DNA of 64,000 nucleotides, taken from NCBI RefSeq assembly GCF_003667705.1, contig NZ_CP033019.1, positions 3,348,001-3,412,000 of the forward strand, read 5' to 3'. Of this stretch, positions 43,254 to 53,200 are shown one piece after another. A program made the position numbers and the translations under genes. The notes beneath the pieces are model-generated. The model was not told the DNA's origin. It saw only the letters and a program-made list of their open reading frames with translations, and made no database searches. Numbering within the stretch: the first letter of the stretch is position 1; each line of letters opens with the position of its first letter. This stretch comes from Janthinobacterium agaricidamnosum (GTDB lineage: Bacteria > Pseudomonadota > Gammaproteobacteria > Burkholderiales > Burkholderiaceae_D).

Positions 43254-44531
43254 TTATTCATAGCGCAGGGCCTCGGCCGGCTTGACTCTGGCGGCGCGCC
43301 AGCTCGGGTAGATGGTGGCCACCAGCGCCAGGCCAAAGGCGATCAGGCCGATCTGCGCCACGTCCAGCCAATGCACGTCCGACGGCACGGCGCTGATCTG
43401 GTAGATTTCCTTGGAGATGAAGTGCAGGCCGAAGATGCCTTCGATGAAGGGCACGATGACGCCCACGTTCAGCGCCAGCACGACGCCGCCGATCACGCCC
43501 AAAGCACTCCCCAGCAAGCCCACCAGCGCGCCCTGGATCATGAATATCTTCATGATGGAGAACGGCGAGGCGCCCAGCGTGCGCAGGATGGCGATATCGG
43601 CCTGCTTGTCGGTGACCGACATCACCAGGGTCGAGACGAGGTTGAACGCGGCCACGGCGATGATCATGCTGAGGATGATGAACATCATGTTCTTCTGGCT
43701 TTGCACCAGCGCATACCAGCTGGCACTGGCGCGCGACCAGTCGCGCATCCACAGCTGGCCCGGCATCGATGCCTTCAGTTCGCGCGCCACCTGGGGCGCC
43801 TTGTTCATGTCGTGCAACCGCAGACGCAGGCCGGACGGGCCGTCGAGCTGCAGCAGCTGCTCCGCATCCTGCATGTTCACAAACGCCAGGCTGCCGTCAA
43901 GTTCATTGTGACCCGCCTCGAAGATGCCGGCCACCTTGAGCGCGCGCATGCGCGGCATGACGATGCCGTTGGCCGGATCGCCCGCCCTGGGCTCGCGCTC
44001 GAGCATCAGGGTGACGTTCTGCCCCACTTTCACGCCGAGCGCCTTGGCCAGGTCGATGCCCAGCACGATGTTGTACGAGCCCGGCGTCAATTCCTTGAAA
44101 CTGCCCTGCTTCATCTGGGCGGCCACGCTGGAGACGGTGGCTTCCTGCTGCGGCAGCACGCCGCGCACGACGGACGGGCGCATGGTTTCGTCATTGAGCA
44201 GCATGCCCTGGGTTTCCACGAACGGCGACACGGCTTTCACTTGCGGGTTGGCGTAGGCGGCGCGCTCCTGCGCCTGCCAGTTGGGCATGGAACCGCTCGT
44301 GTCGAACACCTCGACATGGGCCAGCACCGACATCAGGCGGTCGGTGACTTCCTTCTGGAAGCCGTTCATGACGGAGAGGACGACGATCAGGGCGGCCACG
44401 CCCAGGCCGATGCCGGCCACGGAAATGAGAGAGATGAAGGAAATGAAGCTGTTGCGGCCACTGCGTTTCCCGGCGCGCGTATAGCGCACGCCGACCTGCC
44501 ACTCAAAAGGAAATTGTTTGATGATGCTCAT
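43254..44531 (-). CDS. Lipoprotein-releasing permease LolC/LolE, first copy
   Basis: The 425-residue protein is a LolC/E permease: [20 protein letters not shown], then [20 protein letters not shown] at the N-terminus, a periplasmic MacB-like domain, and the C-terminal [20 protein letters not shown] helix with [20 protein letters not shown]. It shares long identical stretches with the paralog downstream, so the pair arose by tandem duplication. Together with lolD it forms a LolCDE-type operon. Some betaproteobacteria carry a single permease gene, so two are worth noting. Confidence 0.9.
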   Translation of the reverse strand: MSIIKQFPFEWQVGVRYTRAGKRSGRNSFISFISLISVAGIGLGVAALIVVLSVMNGFQKEVTDRLMSVLAHVEVFDTSGSMPNWQAQERAAYANPQVKAVSPFVETQGMLLNDETMRPSVVRGVLPQQEATVSSVAAQMKQGSFKELTPGSYNIVLGIDLAKALGVKVGQNVTLMLEREPRAGDPANGIVMPRMRALKVAGIFEAGHNELDGSLAFVNMQDAEQLLQLDGPSGLRLRLHDMNKAPQVARELKASMPGQLWMRDWSRASASWYALVQSQKNMMFIILSMIIAVAAFNLVSTLVMSVTDKQADIAILRTLGASPFSIMKIFMIQGALVGLLGSALGVIGGVVLALNVGVIVPFIEGIFGLHFISKEIYQISAVPSDVHWLDVAQIGLIAFGLALVATIYPSWRAARVKPAEALRYE

Positions 44532-44636
44532 GCGCTCCCGCGACAACGATGATATGCGAGCGCGCAGTGTGCCACACAATGGGCATTTCATGCATGATCT
44601 CTGCGTCATCTCTGTGTGAAACCGCGCACGCCGGCG

Positions 44637-45932
44637 CTATTTTACCTCCTGCGCCAGGCCGAAAACCCGCAGCAGCTGCCCCGCCAGCGCATATTGCCGC
44701 ATCTGCGCCAGGGTCAGACGGTGCAGCTGGTCGATGCGCCGCTGCTGTATCGTGAAATAGCTGTCGCGCGTCTGGATGACCTGCTGCAGGTTGCGCCGGC
44801 CCGCCTCGTACTGGATGGTCCCGCCGCGCACGACGAAGGCCATCTTCTTTTCCTGCTCGTCAAGCAGGGCCAGCGTGCGCTGCGCATTGGCGATGCGCGG
44901 CAGCATGCTGGCCAGGTCGGCGCGCGTGCCCTGCTCGGCGCGCGCCACGTCCGCCTCGGCCGCCTGGGCGCGGCTGATGCTTTCGTCGCGCTGCGCCAGG
45001 CTGCCCCCGCCGAGCGGGATTTCCCAGGAGACCCCCACCGACCAGCCCCGCTGCTGGATGGTCGACGGCGGCGGCGTGGTCTTGTTATTGAGCAGATGGC
45101 TGACATTCAGATCGATTTTGGGGGCCAGGGTGGCCGCCACGCCACGCACGCGCAACTGGGCCGCGGCGGCCCGCTCGCGCGCGGCGCGCAACTGCGCCTG
45201 CTGCGTATCGGCATTCTCCAGCGCCTGCGCCGGCAGCGGCGCAAAGGCGAAATCGGCAAACTGCGCCACCGGCTCGAAGGCCAGCGCCTCGAGCTTGATG
45301 CGCGCCGCCTGCTGGTCCGTCAGCAAGCCGTCGTGCACCAGTTCCGCGTCCAGCTGCGAACTTTGCGCCAGTTCGCGGTCCACTTCCGACGATTTGCCCA
45401 GTTCCGCCTGGCGCGTCACCTGCCGCACCAGCTGCGTCACGTCGCGCAGGCGTTCCTGCGACTGCTGCAGGCTGCGTTCCAGGCGCTGCATGTCGAAATA
45501 TGCTTCGGCCAGCTTTTCCGCGCTTTCCGCGCGCGCGCGCTCCACGTCGAAAGCGGCGCCCGCCATCTCGCGCTCGGCCGCATCAAGTTCGGCGCGGTCG
45601 GCGCCGCCGTTGTACACGTTCCAGCGCACGCTCGCTTCCACCTGGTGCGTGCGGCGCTCGACCTCCAGCGTCCCATCGAGGTCCTTGCTGCGCCCCCGCG
45701 TCGCCTGCAGCGCCGCAGTGGGAAACAGGCGCGAACGGGCCTGCTTGTAGCGCGCTTCGGTGGTGGCCAGCGCCGCCTGCGCCGCAATCACCTGCGGATC
45801 GCGCGGCACGGCGCGCGCCAGCAAGGCAGGCAAGCCGCGCGCGGACTGCGCCTGGAAAGTGGCCGGCGGCGCGGACTGGGCCGCCGCGTTTGCGCAGGCC
45901 AATGCCATGCAAATTAAGAAGGCACGCATCAC
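44637..45932 (-). CDS. TolC family outer-membrane channel of a type I secretion system
   Basis: The 431-residue protein has a signal peptide (MMRAFLICMALACANAAAQ). It shows the two tandem TolC repeats with long coiled-coil helices, for example ALATTEARYKQARSRLFPTA in the first and RGVAATLAPKIDLNVSHLLN in the second. FEIPLGGG-type wording (VGVSWEIPLGGGSLAQRDES) marks the second beta-barrel strand pair. It forms the trimeric outer-membrane exit duct. Its start overlaps the HlyD gene by four bases (ATGA), so the three transport genes form one operon. Confidence 0.88.
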   Translation of the reverse strand: MMRAFLICMALACANAAAQSAPPATFQAQSARGLPALLARAVPRDPQVIAAQAALATTEARYKQARSRLFPTAALQATRGRSKDLDGTLEVERRTHQVEASVRWNVYNGGADRAELDAAEREMAGAAFDVERARAESAEKLAEAYFDMQRLERSLQQSQERLRDVTQLVRQVTRQAELGKSSEVDRELAQSSQLDAELVHDGLLTDQQAARIKLEALAFEPVAQFADFAFAPLPAQALENADTQQAQLRAARERAAAAQLRVRGVAATLAPKIDLNVSHLLNNKTTPPPSTIQQRGWSVGVSWEIPLGGGSLAQRDESISRAQAAEADVARAEQGTRADLASMLPRIANAQRTLALLDEQEKKMAFVVRGGTIQYEAGRRNLQQVIQTRDSYFTIQQRRIDQLHRLTLAQMRQYALAGQLLRVFGLAQEVK

Positions 45933-47251
45933 CGCTCCTGCAGGGAAGACTGCAAGCCGCGCAGCACGGGCTTGAACACATATTGCAGCACCGAGCGGCG
46001 CCCCGTCAGGATGCCCACGTCGACGGGCATGCCTGGCGTCACCGGCAATACCTTGCCGTGCGCCGTCAGCTGGCTGCGGTCGGTGCTCAGCTGCACCTCG
46101 AAATACGGTTCGTTGCGCTCGTCGGGAATCGCGTCCGCCCCCACGCGCACCACTTGCGCCTGCATGCGGCCATAGGTGGTGGCGTCGTACGCCAGCACAT
46201 TCGCCGACGCGCTCTGTCCCACATGGATAAAACCGATGTCCGACGGCTTCACGCGCACGGAGATCAGCATTTCCGAATCTGCCGGCACGATTTCCAGGAT
46301 AGGTTTACCCGGCTGCGCCACGCCGCCGACGGTTGCCACCAGCACGCGGTTGACGACGCCGTCGACGGGTGCCGTCACGTCGCGCCGGCTCACCTGGTCC
46401 TGCTGGCCTTTCACGGTGCTGGCCAGGGCGCCGGCCTTGGTTTCATACTCGCTGCGCTGCGCGCCCCACTGGCCGCGCATGCGCGCTTCCACTTCGCCCG
46501 CCTGCGCCTGTGCCTCGGCCAGGGTGGCCGTCAGGCGCGGCACGGAGGTGCGCAGGCTGTCGAGTTCCGTGCGCTGCTGCTGCACACGCTGCTGCGCATT
46601 CAGGTAGTCGCCGCGCGAACCGGCACCCTCTTTGAAGAGCCTCTCCTCGATGGACAGGCTTTCCAGGGCGATCTTCAAGCCCGTGTCGAGCTGGGCGATG
46701 CGGCTGTGCGCCTCGGCCAGCTCGCCACGGCGGCGCGTCACGCCTTCGCGCGCGGCCGCCGTGGCCGACGCGAATTCGCGCTGGCCGTCGCGCCACAACT
46801 GCGTTTCCTTGGCGATCAGCTCGGGCGCCTCTTTCTGCCATTCCGGCGCAAACTGGGGCGTGCCGCCGGACAGCAGCGCGTCGAGGCGTGCCCTGCCCGC
46901 CAGCGCGGCCAGCCGGTTTTGCACGCTGGCGCCCAGGTTGGCCTCGTACTGGGCCGTGTCCAGGCGCAGCAGCAAGTCGCCGCGGCGCACGCGCTGGCCC
47001 GGCTTCACCAGCATTTCACGCACGATGCCCCCTTCCAGGCTTTGCACTTCCTGCAGGTGCGATGGCGGCGTGATGGCGCCCCGGCCATTCACGGACACGT
47101 CGAGCTGGGCGAACATGGCCCAGGCCAGCGCCAGCACCAGCAGCACGGACGTCAAGGCCAGCATGCGGATGACGATGCGCTGCGGTTCGCGTTCCGGGTC
47201 CGGGTGGGCCGCCGGCAGCGGGCGGGCGTTCGGGGCATTGAGGGCGCTCAT
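45929..47251 (-). CDS. HlyD family periplasmic adaptor of a type I secretion system
   Basis: The 440-residue membrane fusion protein has a short cytoplasmic tail rich in Pro/Arg, one transmembrane helix (RMLALTSVLLVLALAWAMFA), a lipoyl half (VNGRGAITPPSHLQEVQSLE, then GGIVREMLVKPGQRVRRGDL), a long coiled coil, and the second lipoyl half and beta-barrel (VTAPVDGVVNRVLVATVGGV). It ends with the HlyD motif VTPGMPVDVGILTGRRSVLQ. It connects the ABC exporter with the TolC-like channel. It overlaps both neighbours by four bases. Confidence 0.92.
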   Translation of the reverse strand: MSALNAPNARPLPAAHPDPEREPQRIVIRMLALTSVLLVLALAWAMFAQLDVSVNGRGAITPPSHLQEVQSLEGGIVREMLVKPGQRVRRGDLLLRLDTAQYEANLGASVQNRLAALAGRARLDALLSGGTPQFAPEWQKEAPELIAKETQLWRDGQREFASATAAAREGVTRRRGELAEAHSRIAQLDTGLKIALESLSIEERLFKEGAGSRGDYLNAQQRVQQQRTELDSLRTSVPRLTATLAEAQAQAGEVEARMRGQWGAQRSEYETKAGALASTVKGQQDQVSRRDVTAPVDGVVNRVLVATVGGVAQPGKPILEIVPADSEMLISVRVKPSDIGFIHVGQSASANVLAYDATTYGRMQAQVVRVGADAIPDERNEPYFEVQLSTDRSQLTAHGKVLPVTPGMPVDVGILTGRRSVLQYVFKPVLRGLQSSLQER

Positions 47252-49401
47252 GCCGCCACTCCCTGTTCCACCGCAGGCTTGGCCGCCTGGCTGTTCAAGA
47301 CGCGCATGACGTCGTCGCGCGGGCCGTCGGCCACGATGCGCCCCTTGTCGAAGACGATCAGGCGGTCCACCAGCGCCAGCATGGCCATGCGGTGCGTCAC
47401 CAGCACGATGGTCGTCTCCTTTAAGGTACGCAGCCGCCCGATCAAGCGCTGCTCGGTGGCCGGGTCGAACATGCTGCTCGGCTCATCGAGCAGCAACATC
47501 GGCGGTTTCACCAGCAAGGCGCGGGCCATGGCCACGGCTTGCCGCTGGCCGCCGGACAGGCGTTCACCGCGTTCGCCCACTTCCGTCGCCACGCCGTTGG
47601 GCAGCTGGGTGATGATGTCGTCGAGGCAGGCCAGGCGGATGGCGTCGAGCAGGCTGGCGTCGTCGGCCTGGCTGCGTCCCAGTTCGATGTTTTCGCGCAG
47701 GGTGCCGTGGAACAGGGTCACGTCCTGCGGCACGTAGCCTATCTGGCGGCGCAGGCTCAAAGGGTCCAGCTGGGTGCTGGCCAGGTCGTCGAACAGCACG
47801 CTGCCGCTTTGCGGGCCGTACTGGTTCAGCAGCAAGCGCAGCAAGGTGCTCTTGCCGGAACCGAGCTTGCCGATCACGCCGACCCGTTCGCCGGGGCGGA
47901 TGTGCAGGTTGAGCTTATCGAGCAGCGGCGGCGAATTCGGGTAGGCAAAGCCCACGTCGCGAAATTCGATGCGCCCGGACAGGGGCGGCGCCTGCAGGCT
48001 GGCCGTATCATCGTCGGTGGGCGCTTCCATGATTTTATTGAGTGCGTGATACGACAGCTTGGTCTGTTCCCAGCGTATGATCAGGCCCGCGATCTGGCTC
48101 ACGGGCGCCAGGGCGCGGCCCGTCAGCATGCTCACGGCGATGATCTGGCCCAGGGTCAGCAGATGCTCGCCCATCAGCAAGGCGCCCGTGGCCACCACGG
48201 CCACGCCGGACAGGGCCAGCACGGCCGTGTTGATGTAGTTGACCCGGCTGACGATTTCGCGCGTCTCGACGCTGTTGGCGGCGATGGCCACCGTCAGGCT
48301 TTCCCATTTGCGCCGGCTCCACGCTTCGGCGCCCAGCGCCTTGATGGTGTCGAGGCCATTCATGGTTTCAAACAGGTGCGCCGTGCGCTGCGCGCTTTCC
48401 TGCATCGAGGCGGCCACGTGGCGCGCCAGGGCCGCGCGCGAGGCGAAGGCGACCAGCAGCAGGATCGGGATGACTGCCAGGGGCACGAGCACGAGCCAGC
48501 CGCCGACCAGGGCGATCACCAGCAGGAACAGCAGCAGGAACGGCAGGTCGCCCAGGGTGGTCAGGGTGGTGGAGGCGAAGAATTCGCGCACGGATTCGAA
48601 ATCGCGCACGGTATTGGCCAGGGTGCCCCCGGAAGCGGGCCGGCTGGCCGCGCGCAGGCGCAGGCACTGGGCGAAAATGTTCGACGACAGCGCCACATCC
48701 ATGCGGCGCGACGCCGTTTCCACCAGTTCGCCGCGCAGCAGGCGCAGGGCCAGCTCGAAGCCCGTCAGCACCACGACGGCGATCGTCAGCACCCACAGGC
48801 TGGACGTGGCATTGTTCGGGATCACGCGGTCATACACGGCCATCGCATAGAACGGCACCAGCGCGCCGATGACATTGAGCACCAGGGTGCCCAGCAGGGC
48901 CCAGCGGAAGACCCAGCGGTTGCGGTTGAAGACATCCCAGAACCAGCGCCCCGCCACCGGCATGCTGTAAAGCAAGCTGCGCTGGTCGAAGAACATGACG
49001 GGACGCACGGCCACCCAGCGCCCATCGGGCACTTCCCGCGCCAGCGCGGCGGCGTCAAACCAGGCGCTGCCTTCGATGCCGGGCACGTGGCATTCATATT
49101 TGCCATCGGCAATGGCCAGTATCACCAGCGCCTGCCCTTCCCCGTTGAGCAGCAAGGCCGGCATTTCCGTGGGACGGCGTGGCTTATCTACCGGCAACAC
49201 GGTGCCGGTCAGGCTGGCCTGCGCCAGCGCCTGTTCGAGAAAGTCAGCCGTGGCCGGTGCAGCCTGGGCCGCCACGCTGGCGCGCAGGCGCTCGGCCTGC
49301 ACGGCAACGCCGAAAAAGCGCGCCAGGAAGACGATGGCGTCGGCGATGGCATCGGTGGACATGCCGGCGGAAGCGGTGGAAGTGTCAGGGGGTGGGGTCA
49401 T
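47248..49401 (-). CDS. Type I secretion ABC exporter (LapB-like)
   Basis: The 717-residue fused permease-ATPase begins with a C39-peptidase-like domain (about 15-145) that lacks the catalytic Cys, as in RTX/adhesin exporters. A six-helix membrane domain follows (for example WALLGTLVLNVIGALVPFYA), then the ATPase with Walker A GKLGSGKST, signature LSGGQRQAVAMARAL and Walker B MLLLDEPSSMFD. It would export a large unfolded protein with a C-terminal signal. The neighbouring adhesin at 50285 is the likely cargo. The start at 49401 could instead be the Met at residue 14. Confidence 0.9.
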   Translation of the reverse strand: MTPPPDTSTASAGMSTDAIADAIVFLARFFGVAVQAERLRASVAAQAAPATADFLEQALAQASLTGTVLPVDKPRRPTEMPALLLNGEGQALVILAIADGKYECHVPGIEGSAWFDAAALAREVPDGRWVAVRPVMFFDQRSLLYSMPVAGRWFWDVFNRNRWVFRWALLGTLVLNVIGALVPFYAMAVYDRVIPNNATSSLWVLTIAVVVLTGFELALRLLRGELVETASRRMDVALSSNIFAQCLRLRAASRPASGGTLANTVRDFESVREFFASTTLTTLGDLPFLLLFLLVIALVGGWLVLVPLAVIPILLLVAFASRAALARHVAASMQESAQRTAHLFETMNGLDTIKALGAEAWSRRKWESLTVAIAANSVETREIVSRVNYINTAVLALSGVAVVATGALLMGEHLLTLGQIIAVSMLTGRALAPVSQIAGLIIRWEQTKLSYHALNKIMEAPTDDDTASLQAPPLSGRIEFRDVGFAYPNSPPLLDKLNLHIRPGERVGVIGKLGSGKSTLLRLLLNQYGPQSGSVLFDDLASTQLDPLSLRRQIGYVPQDVTLFHGTLRENIELGRSQADDASLLDAIRLACLDDIITQLPNGVATEVGERGERLSGGQRQAVAMARALLVKPPMLLLDEPSSMFDPATEQRLIGRLRTLKETTIVLVTHRMAMLALVDRLIVFDKGRIVADGPRDDVMRVLNSQAAKPAVEQGVAA

Positions 49402-49412
49402 GATGGATTCAC

Positions 49413-49451
49413 AATAAAACGCTGCGGCGCGCCGGTCGGGCGCGCCGCAGC
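49413..49451 (-). terminator. Intrinsic terminator after the PEP-CTERM gene
   Basis: Read on the minus strand, GCTGCGGCGCGCC and GGCGCGCCGCAGC make a perfect 13-pair stem around a five-base loop. GTTTTATT follows. It lies 47 bases after the stop of the PEP-CTERM gene and just before the start of the transport operon. It separates the two transcripts, so the transport operon must have its own promoter or depend on readthrough. Confidence 0.75.
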
Positions 49452-49497
49452 GGGAACGCTATCGCTTGCGCGATGAGTGATGACTAATGAGTAATAA

Positions 49498-50169
49498 TTA
49501 AGTCAGCGCGGAAGCGCCCTTGCGGCGGCGCGCCATGAAGCCCAGCAAGCCCAGGCCCGCGACCAGCATGGCCCACGTCTGCGCTTCCGGCACTGGCGAC
49601 ACGGCCAGCAGGGTTTGCGAAGCTGGGTTGACGCTCGTCAAGCTCGTGTAGTTGTACAGGTTCTGGATGGCGCCATTGCCCGTGGCCACGCCCAACATGG
49701 TGTTGGCCTGGCTGACGACGGCGTTGCTCAGGTTTTTGAAGCGCAGGTCGCCCGTCAGCAGGTTCGTGTTGTCGTTATTCAATTCCCACAGGGCCAGCTG
49801 GAAGGCGGCGGCGCTGTTGGCGCTGGTCGCTACAGTCGCGATGGACGAAGCGTAATACCCTTCATACAGGCGCTTGACGGCATCGCTGGCGGCGAAAGCG
49901 CCGCTGCTGTAGCTGTTCGAACTGTTGCTTACGGCCACATGGGGATCGAGGCAAAACGCCAGGAAGGTGTTGCTGTCGTACTTGACTTCCCACAAGGTCG
50001 GCGAGATTGCGCTGCCCGAGCCGAAGGCGCCACCGGCAGCCGTAAACAGGCTGACGCTGTGCGAATCGACGACTTGCAGGTTGGAAGCGGCCAGGGCGCT
50101 GCCGCTGGCGAGGGCGAAAGCGGCTGCGGCGATGGCGCCGCGAACGATCAGGTGCATGGATTGTTTCAT
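49498..50169 (-). CDS. PEP-CTERM sorting-domain protein with possible thioester-type motif
   Basis: The 223-residue protein has a signal peptide (about 1-28, ending SALA) and a C-terminal sorting region VPEAQTWAMLVAGLGLLGF followed by MARRRKG, the PEP-CTERM arrangement recognised by exosortase and linked with exopolysaccharide. Here the tripeptide is PEA rather than PEP. In the middle, FLAFCLDP (Cys73) and AAFQLALWELNND (Gln124) have the order and spacing of the Cys and Gln that cross-link in thioester adhesin domains. That reading is tentative. The gene stands between the adhesin gene and the transport operon. Confidence 0.8.
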   Translation of the reverse strand: MKQSMHLIVRGAIAAAAFALASGSALAASNLQVVDSHSVSLFTAAGGAFGSGSAISPTLWEVKYDSNTFLAFCLDPHVAVSNSSNSYSSGAFAASDAVKRLYEGYYASSIATVATSANSAAAFQLALWELNNDNTNLLTGDLRFKNLSNAVVSQANTMLGVATGNGAIQNLYNYTSLTSVNPASQTLLAVSPVPEAQTWAMLVAGLGLLGFMARRRKGASALT

Positions 50170-50200
50170 TGTGGTTTCCCTATTTCGATTATCAAGTGTG

Positions 50201-50244
50201 AAAAAAGCGTGGAAAGCGCCGGCGCCCCGTGACGGGCGCGCCGG
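50201..50244 (-). terminator. Probable intrinsic terminator after the SdrD-like adhesin gene
   Basis: On the minus strand, CCGGCGCGCCC and GGGGCGCCGG pair with one bulge. About ten bases further the sequence runs into CTTTTTTC at 50201-50206. The structure lies about 50 bases after the adhesin stop. The PEP-CTERM start at 50169 is only about 30 bases further, so its ribosome binding site lies close behind the terminator. Confidence 0.55.
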
Positions 50245-50284
50245 TGCGGCATTGCCGGGCAGGCTCATGGCCCGGCAAGGGACA

Positions 50285-53200
50285 TCAGGCAGCCATTTCC
50301 TGGGGCTGGGTATTTACGTGAGCCATGGCGCGGCGCAAGAGGTCGGCCATTTCGCACTGGGCCTGGGCTTCTGCGGCAGGGGTTGCTGCGGCGGCCGGCG
50401 CGGCGGCGACGGTGGTCACCGTGCCATCCTGGCCCAGCACCACGTCGAGCGTGCTGTCGTCGCGCAGCAGGTCCGCCATGCTGGGCAGATGCACGCCGGC
50501 GGCGGCCGCATCCTTGGCGTCGACGTTGAAATACACGTCCGTCATGTCGACCGTCTTGCCGTCGGCCAGGGTGGCGCTGCTGCGCTCGAGGTGCAGATTG
50601 CTGTTGGCGTCGAGGAAAGGCAGTTCCGTGTAGCTGACCGCCAGGCTGGCCACGCCGGCGTCGTGCAGGGACATCAGCTCGCCATCGTCCGTGACGCCAT
50701 TGCTGTTGGCGTCGCGCCAGATGCGCAGTTCGGCGAACTTGTCGTCATGCGCATCGACCACGCCGTCGTGGTTCGAGTCATAGCTGGACAGCTTGGCGAA
50801 GCCCGTGCCCTTCTCGTTACCACCGAACAACTCGGAGATGTTGTCGATCTTGCCATTGCCATTGCTGTCGATGGCCAGCAAGCCGTCATGGGCCGAGACC
50901 CAGCCCGTCTGGATGGCGCTGCCCGTGCCCAGCAGGTCGAAGCTGCCGTGGAAGTCGGCGCGGGCGATCGTGTGCACGCCGTCACCGTTGAGGTCGATGA
51001 CGATGGGCGTGATGGCCGCATCCCAGCTCATGTCGTTCTGACCCGACGCCAGCTTCAATATGTCCGTGTAGACCACGTTGGACGTCGTGCCGTTGCTGTT
51101 GACATCCGAATCGATATTGTCGTTCGTGCCCACGTTCTTCGCGCCCCATTTCCACGTATCCATGGCGTAGCCCGCGTGGTACACGCCCGACTTGTCGAAT
51201 TTCAGGGAATAGCTGCCCGGATCGAGGTTGCTGAACAGATAATTGCCGTTGGCATTCGTGTAGGTGGTGGCCAGCAGCACGCCGCTGCCCGAGTACAGCT
51301 GCACCTTGATGTTGGCGATGCCCGCCTCGTTGTAGTCTTGCACGCCGTCATGGTCGGCGTCGCGCCACACCTTGTCGCCCAGGCTGGCCTTGCGGTAGAT
51401 GCCCGCATCCCAGCTCATGTCGTTCTGGCCGGCGGCCAGGTTGATCAGGGACGAGCGCCCCGTGCTGACATCGACGTCGGAATCGGCCGTATCGCTGCCC
51501 AGATTGGCCTTGGTGTAATAAAAGCCTGATGGACGGATGACTTCAACCTTGTAGCTGCCGGCCGCCAGTTCGCTGAACAGGTAGTTGCCGCTGGCATTCG
51601 TCGTCGTCGAGGCGATGACCACGTTGCTGGCGTTGAGCAGGTTGACTTTTACGCCCGCCACGCCCAGCTCGCCTGCATCCTGCACGCCGTTGTAGTTATT
51701 GTCTTCCCACACGCGGTCGCCGATGGAGGCCGTGTTGAGTTTGACCAGGCCGGCATCCCAGTCCAGCTGCACATCGCCCGACTTCAAGCTAGCCCATGTG
51801 GTGGTGAAGCCGCTGGCCGGATTGACATCCGAATCCGTGGCGTAACCGCCGATATCGGCCTTGGTGAAGCCGTAGCCGGCCGGCGGCACGAAGCCCAGGT
51901 AATATTCGCCTGGCACCAGGTTGCTGAACAGATAATTGCCGCTGGCATCCGTGGTGGCGCTGGCCACGACGACGCCTTGCGCGTTGTACAGATTGACTTT
52001 CACGCCACACACGCCCGCCTCGCCCGCATCCTGCGTGCCGTTGCCGTTCGCATCGAACCAGACGCGGTCGCCGATGGACGCCGTCTTGTACAGGCCGGCA
52101 TCGAGATCCTTGTAGTTCTGGCCCGCGGCGACCGTCACCTGGCCGCTGTTGCCCAGCGTGTTGATGTCGCTGTCGAGCGCGTCGCTGCTGCCCGCATCCT
52201 TGACGGTGGTCAAATAGCCCGCGGGGGCGACGACGGCGATGGAATAGGTGCCCGGATCGACATTGAAGTTGTAATAGCCGGTGGCGTCCGTCAGGGTCGA
52301 GCCGATCACGCTGCCGGCCGCATTTTTCAGCTGCACGGTAACGCCGCCGATGCCGGACTCGCCCGCATCCTGGATGCCGTTGGCGTTGCTGTCATGCCAC
52401 ACGCGGTCGCCCAAGGTGGCCGGCAAGGCCACGATGCCGGCATCCACGCTGTGGTTGCTGTCGCCCGAGGCCAGCAGCACTTGCGCCGTCCTGCCATCGG
52501 CATTCGCGTCCGAATCGCGCTGCTCGTCGCCGCCCTGGTCCTGGCCCGTGAAGGTATAGCCGGCTGGCAAGGTGGTTTTATCGAATTGCACGCTGTAGGC
52601 GCCCGGTTTCAAATTCGTGAACAGGTAGTTGCCGTTCGCATCCGTCACCACAGGGCTGCCGACGGCGTTGCCCGACGCATCGAGCAAGGTCACTTTCACG
52701 CCAGCAGCACCCGCTTCGCCCGCATCCTGCACGCCATTCTTGTTGGTATCGAACCAGACCCGGTCGCCCAGCTCGGCCGTGCGGTACAGGCCCGCGTCCA
52801 GGGTCAGGTTGGTTTCGCCCGGCGCCAGGGTGACGGGCGCCATCTTGCCGCTGGCATCGATATTGCTGTCCTTGCCCGCGTCGCCGCCCTGGTTCGCTGC
52901 CGTCGGCACATAGCCGGCGGGCGCCACCACGGTCACGGAATACGTGCCCGGGTTGACGTCAAAGTGGTAGCCGCCGCTGGCGTCCGTCGTGGTGGAGGCG
53001 ACCACATTGCCGGCCGTATCCTTCAATTGCACGACCACATTGGCGATGCCCGCCTCGCCCGCGTCCTGCACGCCGTTGGCATTCTTGTCTTCCCAGACGA
53101 AGTCGCCCAGGTGGGCCATCGGCACCTTGAAGGTCAGGTAATGGGGCGCCAGGCTCAGGTCTTGCGCATTGCAGCCGGCCGTGCCGCCGTCATCGCGCAC

